This document shows, one piece after another, positions 16,333-25,397 of a stretch of 32,014 bases of DNA (position 1 is the first letter of the stretch; each line of letters opens with the position of its first letter). The stretch comes from Pseudalkalibacillus decolorationis (lineage in GTDB: Bacteria > Bacillota > Bacilli > Bacillales > Fictibacillaceae). The stretch lies in NCBI RefSeq assembly GCF_024609785.1, contig NZ_JANHJQ010000043.1, forward strand, positions 1-32,014, in the 5' to 3' direction. Both the position numbers and the translations under genes were made by a program. The notes under the pieces were generated by a model. It was not told the origin of the DNA, did no database searches, and worked only from the letters and a program-made list of their open reading frames with translations.

Positions 16333-17004
16333 CTATTCTTTCCCTAATTTTTTCTTTAACTCTGCTAGCTCATCGTTCACACTATCTTTTGTGTTCATAT
16401 CTTCAAACTCATCATCTAGGGATTTATTTGAAGAACGAAGGTCATCACTTGTTTCTGCTTCCGCCTCATAGTGTAGTACTTTTTCTTCCATACGGTTAAA
16501 TCCTTGACGCGACTCATCGTTTCCAATGTTTGACATCGTCCGATTCATTTTGGTTTTTGTTTTGGCAGATTCCGCCCTTGCTTTGAGTGAATCCTTTTTT
16601 AGATTCATCTCATTGTATTCTTCTTTCATATCAGCCAATCTTTCCCGTAATGAATCTGCATCTGATTTTGCTTGGGTATGAGCTCCGAGTAATGTATCAG
16701 CCTGTTGATTATGCTTTTGCTTATCTTCAAGTGCTCGGCGGGCAAGGTCTTCATTACCCGATTCTAGAGCCTGGACAGCCTGTTTTTCTCTTTTTTCAAC
16801 AAGGCTTTTGGCATCCTCATACTTTTTCTTAAGTATTTTTTCATTTGCAATTTGTTTCGCTACAGCTGTTTCTGCTTCCCGGATATCCGCACCCATTTCA
16901 CGCATATACTGGTCAAGTAATTTTACTGGATCCTCTGCCTTATCTAGCGCTGTATTCAGCTCGGAAGACACCATTGTACGTACTCGTTTAAATAAACTAA
17001 ACAT
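16333..17004 (-). CDS. pspA: PspA/IM30 family membrane-stress protein
   Basis: A 223-residue, almost wholly helical coiled-coil protein. The N-terminal amphipathic helix MFSLFKRVRTMVSSELNTAL is the lipid-binding part. The conserved DPVKLLDQYMREMGADIREAE follows at 26-46. Family members form ESCRT-III-like assemblies that protect the inner membrane. In Bacillus, PspA (LiaH, YdjF) operons answer cell-envelope stress. The start has AGGAGG 7 bases upstream. It lies 57 bases downstream of the DUF4178 gene and leads into the DUF4247 gene. Confidence 0.92.
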   Translation of the reverse strand: MFSLFKRVRTMVSSELNTALDKAEDPVKLLDQYMREMGADIREAETAVAKQIANEKILKKKYEDAKSLVEKREKQAVQALESGNEDLARRALEDKQKHNQQADTLLGAHTQAKSDADSLRERLADMKEEYNEMNLKKDSLKARAESAKTKTKMNRTMSNIGNDESRQGFNRMEEKVLHYEAEAETSDDLRSSNKSLDDEFEDMNTKDSVNDELAELKKKLGKE

Positions 17005-17061
17005 TGTATTCCTCCTAAAGTTTCATCAATTATAGATAATTTTAATATTGCTTACATCGTT

Positions 17062-17571
17062 TTAACTTGCAGCAATAACCTTGACCTCATAACTTTTAAT
17101 TTCGTGACCTTCACTGACTTCTACTTCACTGCCCCATACTTCGACTGAGAGAAAATGATCTTCTGAATCATTTACGAAATCAAAGTATTTCACTTCCTGT
17201 CCATTAACGTTTCTCCCGCGACCTTCTCCACTAACTGAGGCGGATCCTTGTTCTTCTAAAATGTAGTCAGTTCCACTTATTGTTACTTTATTTGGAATTG
17301 GCTGAGTTAGTTTTTCTTTTGATGTTCTATAAATTCCAAGCTCAAGTTCATCATCCATTTCTGCACTTAACCAGATTGTTTCAGTAGCTCCAACAAGCTG
17401 ATAAGCGTACCATTCATACCCACTATCCTTGTAAATCAGTTTTCCTGTCACCTGATAGTCTTCCAAATCATAGGTCACTATATCATCAATTTGAATGTTA
17501 AAGAAGTTTCTTTCCTCAACTTCTTTTATATCCTTTTCCTTCTTTTTAAATAGTCTTGAGAAAAAACTCAT
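17062..17571 (-). CDS. DUF4178 protein
   Basis: A 169-residue soluble protein. It begins with a basic MSFFSRLFKKKEKD tail, then IDDIVTYDLEDYQVTGKLIY, a feature of DUF4178, followed by beta-rich segments such as YEWYAYQLVGATETIWLSAE. DUF4178 occurs beside PspA, DUF350 and aminopropyltransferase-like genes in many bacteria; its activity is unknown. The ATG at 17571 follows GGAGGGG at 5-6 bases, which beats an earlier in-frame start. First gene of the operon. Confidence 0.82.
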   Translation of the reverse strand: MSFFSRLFKKKEKDIKEVEERNFFNIQIDDIVTYDLEDYQVTGKLIYKDSGYEWYAYQLVGATETIWLSAEMDDELELGIYRTSKEKLTQPIPNKVTISGTDYILEEQGSASVSGEGRGRNVNGQEVKYFDFVNDSEDHFLSVEVWGSEVEVSEGHEIKSYEVKVIAAS

Positions 17572-17633
17572 AATTCCCCTCCGAAACACCTTTATTCACA
17601 ATACGCACAATAAAGGGTTTATTTACGTCCGAC

Positions 17634-17647
17634 TTGCATGGATGCAA
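17634..17647. promoter_or_regulatory. Palindrome in the leader of the PspA operon
   Basis: TTGCATGGATGCAA is a 6-bp inverted repeat around a 2-base centre, 63 bases upstream of the DUF4178 start. It could be a regulator site. I did not find a clear sigma-W -35/-10 pair (TGAAAC/CGTA). Confidence 0.3.
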
Positions 17648-17698
17648 AAGCATGACATATTACCTAGACACAAATTCACATGCAGTACTTCTCATATC

Positions 17699-17727
17699 AT
17701 TATAAACCCAACTTTCATTGAGGTAAA
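17699..17727 (-). promoter_or_regulatory. Candidate sigma-A promoter of the PspA operon
   Basis: On the minus strand TTTACC, a 17-base spacer and a perfect TATAAT lie about 130 bases upstream of the DUF4178 start. The rest of 17572-17915 holds no gene I can support. Confidence 0.45.
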
Positions 17728-17915
17728 ATTATTGCATTTCTATGTCTGTCAGGTTTCCATTCTACCTAGTAAATTCCTCACAAAGTTATTCTTTATAATT
17801 CCTTCAATATTGATATACGTACTACATTTAAAAAGGTTTCAAGTTTTCAAAAATGACCTATGGCTACAGCGAGTCAACCTTACGAATCCATTTGCTTATG
17901 TACGTTTCCTTTTAC

Positions 17916-17945
17916 AAAAAGAAAAACACTCATTAATATCGAGTG
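17916..17945 (-). terminator. Terminator downstream of tRNA-Gln
   Basis: On the minus strand CACTC and GAGTG pair around a 9-base loop, followed by TTTTTCTTTTT, 16 bases past the tRNA. Confidence 0.7.
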
Positions 17946-17961
17946 CTTGTATTGAAAAGTA

Positions 17962-18036
17962 TGGCTGGGCCAGCTGGATTCGAACCAACGCATGACGGAG
18001 TCAAAGTCCGTTGCCTTACCGCTTGGCTATGGCCCA
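17962..18036 (-). tRNA. tRNA-Gln (anticodon TTG)
   Basis: A 75-base cloverleaf on the minus strand. The acceptor TGGGCCA pairs with TGGCCCA, followed by the discriminator base and an encoded CCA. The D arm is GCCAAGCGGTAAGGC, the anticodon arm ACGGACTTTGACTCCGT has TTG in the loop, and the T arm has GGTTCGAATCC. Single gene with its own terminator. Confidence 0.97.
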
Positions 18037-18174
18037 ATAAGAAGTGAACACTCTCTATTATGAGACGATTTTGCGTATTTATACACATATAATAAAATAA
18101 AAAATTTACCAGTTTTTTAAAATGAATGAGAGATACAATTGATGGGGAAAAGTATGTGTAAAGAGGTGATTGAT

Positions 18175-18435
18175 ATGAAATTTGTTGATGAAATTTATCA
18201 TACATTTAAATTTCACTTTTCAGCAGATGAGGAAGATATGTATCCGATTGTATATGGAATTATTGAGGAAAAAGACAAAGATAGGATTATGCAACTCCTT
18301 GATGAACTATCAAAAGAGGACCTTAACGAAATGGTCACTCTATTTGCACTCGATCAGCTCCAAAGGAAATTAGCTGAGGAGGGAATTGGACGGGTCACCC
18401 TCGGTCAAGACTACACCGATGACTTTATCCATTAA
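18175..18435 (+). CDS. DUF6154-like small acidic protein
   Basis: An 86-residue soluble, acidic, mostly helical protein: MKFVDEIYHTFKFHFSADEE, then IVYGIIEEKDKDRIMQLLDEL and the closing QLQRKLAEEGIGRV. It resembles the DUF6154 proteins found only in Bacillaceae, of unknown function. The ATG at 18175 was chosen because AGAGGTG lies 7 bases upstream; the frame is open further up without ribosome-site support. The 93-bp repeat begins 18 bases after its stop and may end its transcript. Confidence 0.75.
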   Translation: MKFVDEIYHTFKFHFSADEEDMYPIVYGIIEEKDKDRIMQLLDELSKEDLNEMVTLFALDQLQRKLAEEGIGRVTLGQDYTDDFIH

Positions 18436-18453
18436 ACGTATTCCGGTCCTCAG

Positions 18454-18546
18454 TAAAGAAAACTTGGCTAGCACCAAGCCTAAGTGCAGGCGATCGCCTT
18501 AGTTGCGCTTATACTATAGAAAGTATTTTTATACTTTCTTAACGTG
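18454..18546 (+). repeat. 93-bp structured repeat, copy A1
   Basis: It runs from TAAAGAAAACTTGGC to TTCTTAACGTG. It contains a CTTGG/CCAAG hairpin, a GGCGATCGCC palindrome and an AGAAAGTAT/ATACTTTCT hairpin. An inverted copy with few differences lies at 19071-19163, and a broken copy at 31769. The last two codons and the stop of the minus-strand gene at 18539 lie inside its right end. Confidence 0.9.
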
Positions 18547-18793
18547 TAAAATAGGTCTGCTCATATGGATCACACTTCAGCCTTTGAATGTTTCTTCTTT
18601 TCTTTAAGTATTTTTGCATTTCTGGTGTCTCATCTAAGTATTTTTTAAATTCATTTCCATACATCTTACTGAACCATTCTTCTTTTTTTAAGCGGTCAAT
18701 GTTTCGTTCAAGTTTGGATTTACCAGGAGTCAATAACATCAATACCTCGGCAAATAATTCAAATAGGATCCACATTAATTCGAGTAATGCCAT
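18539..18793 (-). CDS. Hypothetical protein with an N-terminal membrane segment
   Basis: 84 residues. MALLELMWILFELFAEVLML is hydrophobic enough for a single membrane helix. The rest is strongly charged (SKLERNIDRLKKEEWFSKMY, YLKKRRNIQRLKCD). The start has GAGGGAAGG just upstream and lies 13 bases after the MazG-like stop codon, so the two were probably one transcript. The final residues Thr-Arg and the stop come from the right end of repeat A1, so the C-terminus may have been trimmed. No family recognised. Confidence 0.6.
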   Translation of the reverse strand: MALLELMWILFELFAEVLMLLTPGKSKLERNIDRLKKEEWFSKMYGNEFKKYLDETPEMQKYLKKRRNIQRLKCDPYEQTYFTR

Positions 18794-18806
18794 AGCCTTC
18801 CCTCAC

Positions 18807-19244
18807 TTATTGATCAGCTTTCTCCCTTTCATCAAACACATCCATCAAGAAAATTCGTTCTGTAAATCCACCACGCTGTAAGGTCTTTTGTTTTCGTTTT
18901 TCTTCAAGTTCTTCCTTTGTAAACCCATTTGCGATTGTCATAGCAAACAAAACCTCTAACAAATCGGCAAGTTCTTCAAGTGTTTCTTCGTTGGTCTTGC
19001 TGGTTCTGATTTCTTCCAGTTCCTCATATGCCTTGTTTTCCAATTCATGAATGTATTCATCATCTTTTAACACGTTAAGAAAGTATAAAAATACTTTCTA
19101 TAGTATAAGTGCAACTAAGGCGATCGCCAGCGCTAAGGCTTGGCGCTAGCCAAGTTTTCTTTAAATTCTAGTGCGGCATGCTTCCCCAGATTGTTTAATA
19201 ATCGTTGGGATTTTGTCACGTACAAGCTTGTAGTAACTTTTCAT
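18807..19244 (-). pseudogene. MazG-like NTP pyrophosphohydrolase gene split by a repeat insertion
   Basis: The family hydrolyses nucleoside triphosphates or phosphoribosyl-ATP-like substrates. The N-terminus starts at 19244 behind GGGAG: MKSYYKLVRDKIPTIIKQSG, then EACRTRI, the family's usual opening. The frame then meets a TAA at the edge of repeat A2 (19071-19163). Past the repeat the protein resumes LKDDEYIHELENKAYEELEE with ELADLLEVLFA and ERGGF-like QRGGFTERIFLMDV to the stop at 18807. Joining the two parts gives a normal protein of about 115 residues. The downstream part alone could start from a GTG at the repeat edge (88 residues), but has no ribosome site and lacks the KLVRDKIP region. 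Confidence 0.9.
19071..19163 (-). repeat. 93-bp structured repeat, copy A2, inserted in the MazG-like gene
   Basis: The inverse orientation of copy A1, same length and about 90 percent identical by eye. In A2 the first hairpin is CTTGGC/GCCAAG. Short TTAA-type bases flank both ends and could be a target duplication or part of the element. Confidence 0.9.
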
Positions 19245-19372
19245 TATTTAATCTCCCTATCGTCAACTTATATATACGAAGCGTAACCCTAATGGTTTCA
19301 AGAAAGGGAGAAGGAATTCCTGTTTCTTTAGAGAATGAAGTCAATATCTTATTTTTGGAGTTGGAGGGGAAC

Positions 19373-19561
19373 ATGGATTCCAATAAAAAAGGACAATTGA
19401 ACACACTCCTCTCATGGGGAACAGGAGTAGGGATTGCTTTTTTGCTAGTAGGTGATACGACCTGGTCCACATGGGTTGGTTGGGGATTTATCATTGTATT
19501 TGCAGGATCAATGCTCTGGTTTGCTATCCAAGACCGAAAGAAAAAGGACTATAAAAAATAA
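19373..19561 (+). CDS. Small membrane protein, hypothetical
   Basis: 62 residues. MDSNKKGQLNTL is followed by two hydrophobic helices (GTGVGIAFLLVG and WVGWGFIIVFAGSMLWFAI) and a basic tail DRKKKDYKK that predicts a cytosolic C-terminus. The ATG follows TTGGAGGGGAAC, a strong ribosome site; earlier in-frame starts are ignored. It lies 14 bases before the YciI-like gene, probably one operon. No family recognised. Confidence 0.65.
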   Translation: MDSNKKGQLNTLLSWGTGVGIAFLLVGDTTWSTWVGWGFIIVFAGSMLWFAIQDRKKKDYKK

Positions 19562-19575
19562 TAAGGAGAATTATC

Positions 19576-19830
19576 ATGGCCTATTTCGCAGCAATTTTAC
19601 ACATGAACAAAAAGGAATTGAATCAAACGTATCGACAAGACCATCTTGACTATATTGAAAAGTTAAACCAGGAAGAAAAAATTTTTGCAAAAGGACCTTT
19701 TCTCGATGGGACAGGCGGTATGGTGATTTATAAAGCTGATTCTTTTGAAGAGGCAAAACAATTAGCTGAAGCAGATCCATACGTCCAAAAACAAGTGCGT
19801 AAATTGGAGTTACATGAATGGGGCCTTTAA
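19576..19830 (+). CDS. YciI-like protein
   Basis: 84 residues of the YciI superfamily, a dimeric ferredoxin-like fold. Visible features are the His of RQDHLDYIEKL, the KGPFLDGTGGMVIYKAD core and the closing EADPYVQKQVRKLELHEW, including the usual DPY motif. Catalytic function is unproven for most members. The start has AAGGAG 7 bases upstream. Confidence 0.9.
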   Translation: MAYFAAILHMNKKELNQTYRQDHLDYIEKLNQEEKIFAKGPFLDGTGGMVIYKADSFEEAKQLAEADPYVQKQVRKLELHEWGL

Positions 19831-19913
19831 ACGATAACCTCTAGGACCTAGGTTGATTCATATAACAGTCAGATAATAATTATGTTAAAATTATCGATGA
19901 GGAGGGTCAATTT

Positions 19914-21149
19914 ATGAAAACATTTGAAGAAAAATTGGATCAATACGCTGAACTCGTCGTAAAAATCGGGCTTAACGTTCAAGAAGGGCAACGGTTACTC
20001 ATCCTTTCCCCACTTGAAGCAGCAGAGTTCACACGAAAGGTTACGAAACATGCGTATGAAAGCGGTTGCAAACGCGTATTCGTAAACTGGATTGATACGA
20101 AGACGAATAAAATCCACTTAGAGATGGCTTCTGAAGAAACAATAGCGGATAATCTCTCACAATGGGACATTGACATGTTTAATAGTATCGCAGAAAATCA
20201 CGACTGCATGCTGAATATTACAGGTGATGACCCAAATGCTTATGCTGGGGTAAATCCTGAGCGCCTAATGCTTATTCAAAAAAATAAAGGTGAAAAGCTT
20301 CAAGCTTTCTCAAAGGCACAATTAAGTGGTGAAACACACTGGGCAATTGCTGGTGTTCCAACGAGTGGATGGGCAAAGAGTGTTTTCCCTGAAAAGAGTG
20401 AAGAAGAAGCAATCGAAGCACTTTGGGAAGCTATTTTCAAAACGGTTCGAATCGATCAAGACAATCCAGTTGCAGCATGGGAAGAACATAGTAAAAGGTT
20501 GCAAGAGAAAGTGGATTACCTCAATGATAAAAACTTTAAAACATTACGCTATCAGTCAGAAGGTACTGATCTAAGCATCGACTTGCATCCAGATCATACA
20601 TGGGTTGGCGGTGGTCATACATCGACCTTTAACACAATCTACATACCAAACCTGCCTACTGAAGAAGTGTTTACGACTCCACATAAGAATGGTGTCAACG
20701 GAACAGTTTCTAGTAAAAAACCTTTGTCTGCGATGGGGAACATTATTAACAACTTTAGCTTAACCTTTGAAAATGGTAGAGTCGTCGATTTTAAGGCTGA
20801 AAAGGGATATGACACCTTAAAGCAATTGTTGAGTATTGATGACGGTATGAAATTTCTCGGTGAGGTTGCATTAGTACCCCATGATTCACCGATTTCGAAT
20901 TCAGGAATTATTTTCAACAATACTCTCTATGATGAAAATGCATCCTGTCACCTAGCTGTCGGTGTCGCAATTTCAATGTCTGTCAAAAATGCAAGCAAGC
21001 TGTCTAAAGAAGAACTAGAAGAGAATGGAATTAACCAAAGCCGTGGTCATACCGACTTCATGATTGGTTCTGCTGAACTTAACATTGAGGCAGAAACTCA
21101 AGACGGAGAACGCATCCCTCTCTTCAAAGACGGAAACTGGGCAAACTAA
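19914..21149 (+). CDS. M29-family aminopeptidase
   Basis: A 411-residue cytosolic metallo-aminopeptidase (AmpS/thermophilic aminopeptidase family) that removes N-terminal residues from peptides. Expected metal-binding residues can be seen in the C-terminal half: Glu in NLPTEEVFTTP, Glu in FLGEVALVPHDSPI, His in ENASCHLAVG, and His and Asp in RGHTDFMIGS. The N-terminal half contains the LVVKIGLNVQEGQRLLI opening typical of the family. Start after GAGGAGGGTCAATTT. Monocistronic with its own terminator. Confidence 0.95.
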   Translation: MKTFEEKLDQYAELVVKIGLNVQEGQRLLILSPLEAAEFTRKVTKHAYESGCKRVFVNWIDTKTNKIHLEMASEETIADNLSQWDIDMFNSIAENHDCMLNITGDDPNAYAGVNPERLMLIQKNKGEKLQAFSKAQLSGETHWAIAGVPTSGWAKSVFPEKSEEEAIEALWEAIFKTVRIDQDNPVAAWEEHSKRLQEKVDYLNDKNFKTLRYQSEGTDLSIDLHPDHTWVGGGHTSTFNTIYIPNLPTEEVFTTPHKNGVNGTVSSKKPLSAMGNIINNFSLTFENGRVVDFKAEKGYDTLKQLLSIDDGMKFLGEVALVPHDSPISNSGIIFNNTLYDENASCHLAVGVAISMSVKNASKLSKEELEENGINQSRGHTDFMIGSAELNIEAETQDGERIPLFKDGNWAN

Positions 21150-21172
21150 TTAACTATAATAAATGGATACGA

Positions 21173-21207
21173 GCAGAGTTGACCTTTTGTCAGCTCTGTT
21201 TTTTTCC
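21173..21207 (+). terminator. Terminator of the aminopeptidase gene
   Basis: GCAGAGTTGA and TCAGCTCTG pair around CCTTTTG and are followed by seven T on the plus strand. Confidence 0.9.
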
Positions 21208-21208
21208 T

Positions 21209-21421
21209 TTAGGAAAACGGTTCAAAATAAATAACATCAACGTCTGCTATCTTTGTTCTCTTTGGAAATTCATGAAGCACATCCCAAATCTTCGAACGAA
21301 CAAATCCAGCACACACCCAACAATCAGGCAACTTTAACGTTCGAACTGTCCCTAATATATCAACCATCTGACTATCTTCTTGGATCAATTGAATAATAGC
21401 CTTCTCATTCTTCATTTTCAC
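21209..21421 (-). pseudogene. N-terminal remnant of a nucleotidyltransferase-family gene
   Basis: About 70 residues: KNEKAIIQLIQEDSQMVDIL, LKLPDCWVCAGFVRSKIWD, and the acidic DVDVIYFEP that in DUF925-type nucleotidyltransferases precedes a further 100 or more residues. The frame ends two residues later at a TAA that touches the aminopeptidase terminator, so the C-terminal two thirds are missing. A GTG at 21421 has GAGGAG at 7 bases and is the best start; ATG at 21415 is the alternative. The fragment retains the GG-type/Asp-X-Asp site but is unlikely to fold as the full enzyme. Confidence 0.7.
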
Positions 21422-21635
21422 ATATAATCTCCTCTTCAACAAGAACGTACATTCCCATTATAGCAAATACTCACTTCTTTTTGTCGACATTTTTCCAAAA
21501 ATGCTCAAGTAATTTATTTTTCAATTCACGACAACCTTTTCATTTCCCCATTGAAAAACCCTTTAATTCAATCATAGTGACTAGTTTTCCTATGAATTGC
21601 TTTTGTTAAATAGGTACAGTGTCTTATTTATTTGC

Positions 21636-23368
<1,733 letters not shown>

Positions 23369-23394
23369 ACACTTATAATTTAAAAGTATCATTA

Positions 23395-23423
23395 AGAGGG
23401 TTGACTTTTATAGTCAGCCCTCT
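23395..23423 (+). terminator. Terminator of the protease gene
   Basis: AGAGGGTTGACT pairs with AGTCAGCCCTCT (one G-U pair or bulge), followed by CATTTTAATG; the T-run is short. Confidence 0.7.
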
Positions 23424-23444
23424 CATTTTAATGTCGGAATTCAG

Positions 23445-23705
23445 TTATGCGAAATCAAATATTTCCACCTCTTGTGCTGGATCAAGAGAAATAAGTTTTC
23501 CCTTACCAAAGGTTCCTTTTTCTGCCCGATAATTGCAATTCCTACAGTACGTATATGCCAAATTTGGTGGGAACCCGTCCTTTAGAATGTCCTCAACCGA
23601 TTGAACTTGAAAACAGTTTGGACATTGAAAATTCCAGTTCCTCTTTTCTTTTCCGAATAGCAGAACTCCCTTGGACTCCCACTCTACAATTGTAAACTTT
23701 TCCAA
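23445..23705 (-). CDS. Small zinc-ribbon protein (VVA0879-like)
   Basis: 86 residues. Four cysteines (CPNC at about 28-31, CRNC at about 54-57) form a zinc ribbon, with the context WNFQCPNCFQVQSVEDILKD and PNLAYTYC. This resembles the small VVA0879-type proteins found in phages and some bacteria; the match is from memory. A TTG start at 23705 follows AAGGAAGGTG. Alone on the minus strand, with no gene in 23706-23841. Role unknown. Confidence 0.6.
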   Translation of the reverse strand: MEKFTIVEWESKGVLLFGKEKRNWNFQCPNCFQVQSVEDILKDGFPPNLAYTYCRNCNYRAEKGTFGKGKLISLDPAQEVEIFDFA

Positions 23706-23841
23706 CTAAAAACACCTTCCTTTACATCAATCAACCTATTCCTCAACAACAACAGATAGAACCTTAATGTGGAAAATGCTCCTACAGTTATTAGTGTAAA
23801 GAAAATATATTAATCTAATATAAAGAGGCTTTTAATTTTTA

Positions 23842-24180
23842 TTAATGCTTTTGTTTAAATCCTTCATCTTCAACTGCATAATCACTCTTGGAATAATACC
23901 GTACCGCTTTTCCGTGTCGATTTGCATATTCAATTTCGTTCGCGGTGCTTTCACCAATATAACCTTTTACGTCAATGACGAAAATTTCATCAGCTAAGTC
24001 GATTTTCTTTAAATGAATTTTTGCGAACATCTCTTCTTGTTCTTTCGTAACTGAAATATTGTCACTTTTTCCAAAGAAACCGAGACTTATTACAGCGGTA
24101 CCTGCGAGTGTTAGAGCAGACTCCACCTTCTGAAATTCTTTCTTAAACCGAGTTGAGCCACATAGAGTAATCACCTTCAT
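23842..24180 (-). CDS. Nucleoside 2-deoxyribosyltransferase-like protein
   Basis: 112 residues with a Rossmann-like nucleotide fold. It begins MKVITLCGSTRFKKEFQKVE, contains DEIFVIDVKGYIGESTANEI, and lacks membrane segments. The CGSTRF and DEI(F)VI...GESTANEI motifs fit the DUF4406/nucleoside 2-deoxyribosyltransferase-like group, which holds a nucleotide or nucleoside; the conserved Glu in GEST is the likely nucleophile. No operon partner is visible. The ATG follows AAGGAGG. Confidence 0.8.
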   Translation of the reverse strand: MKVITLCGSTRFKKEFQKVESALTLAGTAVISLGFFGKSDNISVTKEQEEMFAKIHLKKIDLADEIFVIDVKGYIGESTANEIEYANRHGKAVRYYSKSDYAVEDEGFKQKH

Positions 24181-24544
24181 CTATTTTCCTCCTTGATCTA
24201 CAAATTTAAAGGCAGCTGTCCCTACACAGCCACCTCTAAAAGTCTACTATTAAAGCTTTTCTATTTACCTTTATAACTTCCCCTTATCTCTGATCATCCT
24301 CTAACCCCTACTTATGTATGTACTGTAGAATGCATGATAAAAGGTTCAAAAGACTTTTCCCAAAAATTCATTACAAGAAGATGTTCCAAAGTTCCGGGGG
24401 CTAACGGGAAGTTAGTCAGTTTATCATAGAAAGTGGTGTGTTTAGTTGAACTTCCATTCTCAGAATTCAAATTGTTTCGTTTAGCGACAAACAATTCGTG
24501 ACGATTCTAACCGGTGACGTCTTCCTCGTTTTGAACTACAAAAA
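24181..24544. other. Gap without a supported gene
   Basis: Minus-strand reading gives a 60-residue frame with no ribosome site and no family resemblance. I saw no terminator or repeat beyond a small CTAAC/GTTAG hairpin near 24401. Confidence 0.3.
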
Positions 24545-25129
24545 CTACACCTGGAATTCAGGATCTTTTTTCGTAAATGAATAAGCGCCACTTGTCTCAA
24601 GTATGACATGCTGTTCTTTTAGATCAATTGGAAAACGATAAAGATCCCCGGAAGATTCACGTTGATTGACAAGATGACGATATTGCGCAGTTCGATTTAC
24701 TTTTGTTTCAATCACGGCTTTTGATGATTTAATCAGTATAGCTTGTTTATTACTCAGGATGACTTCACAAGAATCCGCATCCTTTGGAGCAATGGCTTCA
24801 ATATGATCATGTGCAAACCATATACAGTAATTACTTTTTGATGATTGTGTTGGAAAGAAGTAAATGCCTTGTCTATTGCAGATCATAATTGGTACCATAC
24901 GATTATATTTGGTAATATGAATCGCACCTTCAACTCTTCCTTGAAAACTTGAACCGTTAAATAAACAGCTGTTGTTAATAATTTCCGACGGCTTTTCTTC
25001 TACATAAAACCGCCGATTGACTTCACAAACCATCGAATAAAGGTTTCCAAACCGATCAAAATGAGGCAAAATAACCATCGTGTCTACATTAATCAAATAA
25101 TCCTTAACAATACGATACTGCTTCGTCAT
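24545..25129 (-). CDS. comK: ComK-like competence transcription factor
   Basis: 194 residues. The core closely follows ComK: VDTMVILPHFDRFGNLYSMV, then SCLFNGSSFQGRVEGAIHIT (ComK's SCRFFGSSYAGR region), PIMICNRQGIYFFPTQSSKS, and CIWFAHDHIEAI. ComK is the master activator of natural competence; it binds two AT-rich AAAA-N5-TTTT boxes. The C-terminal part differs from B. subtilis ComK, and some bacilli carry a second, divergent ComK, so identity as the active master regulator is likely but not certain. The start follows GGAGGGGAAGTT. The 5' flank is very AT-rich, as expected for autoregulation. Confidence 0.85.
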   Translation of the reverse strand: MTKQYRIVKDYLINVDTMVILPHFDRFGNLYSMVCEVNRRFYVEEKPSEIINNSCLFNGSSFQGRVEGAIHITKYNRMVPIMICNRQGIYFFPTQSSKSNYCIWFAHDHIEAIAPKDADSCEVILSNKQAILIKSSKAVIETKVNRTAQYRHLVNQRESSGDLYRFPIDLKEQHVILETSGAYSFTKKDPEFQV

Positions 25130-25397
25130 AACTTCCCCTCCAATATCTTAATTTTTTGAAGGTCTACGTTGCAACCAACCTTAATCTTCCCTCCTTCCAC
25201 TTTGCTAGGATAATCGTACCATATAATAATCTGAAAATATATAATTATTAAATTTTTATTCTTATTTCCAGTATATAATGATTTGATTAGTAAATATATT
25301 GAAATTATTTATTTAATTACAATATATTAGAACTTAATGTTATATATTTACATATTAGCTTTTTCTTGTAACGATATCAATATTGGCTGGATCAACA
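25130..25397. promoter_or_regulatory. AT-rich leader of comK
   Basis: The region from about 25205 to 25355 is strongly AT-rich, with many A- and T-tracts that could hold ComK boxes. I did not find two exact AAAA-N5-TTTT sites at the expected spacing. No gene is supported here. Confidence 0.35.

Noticed and set aside
17571-17640. Sigma-W promoter for the PspA operon
   Set aside because: CGTA bases occur at two places but neither has a TGAAAC at the required distance.
18454-19163. Composite transposon bounded by inverted repeats A1 and A2
   Set aside because: The enclosed genes are a pyrophosphohydrolase remnant and a small protein native to the locus; A2 lies inside the former, so two independent insertions explain it better.
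24312-24494. 60-residue minus-strand frame
   Set aside because: No ribosome site, no terminator, no family resemblance; listed only as a gap.
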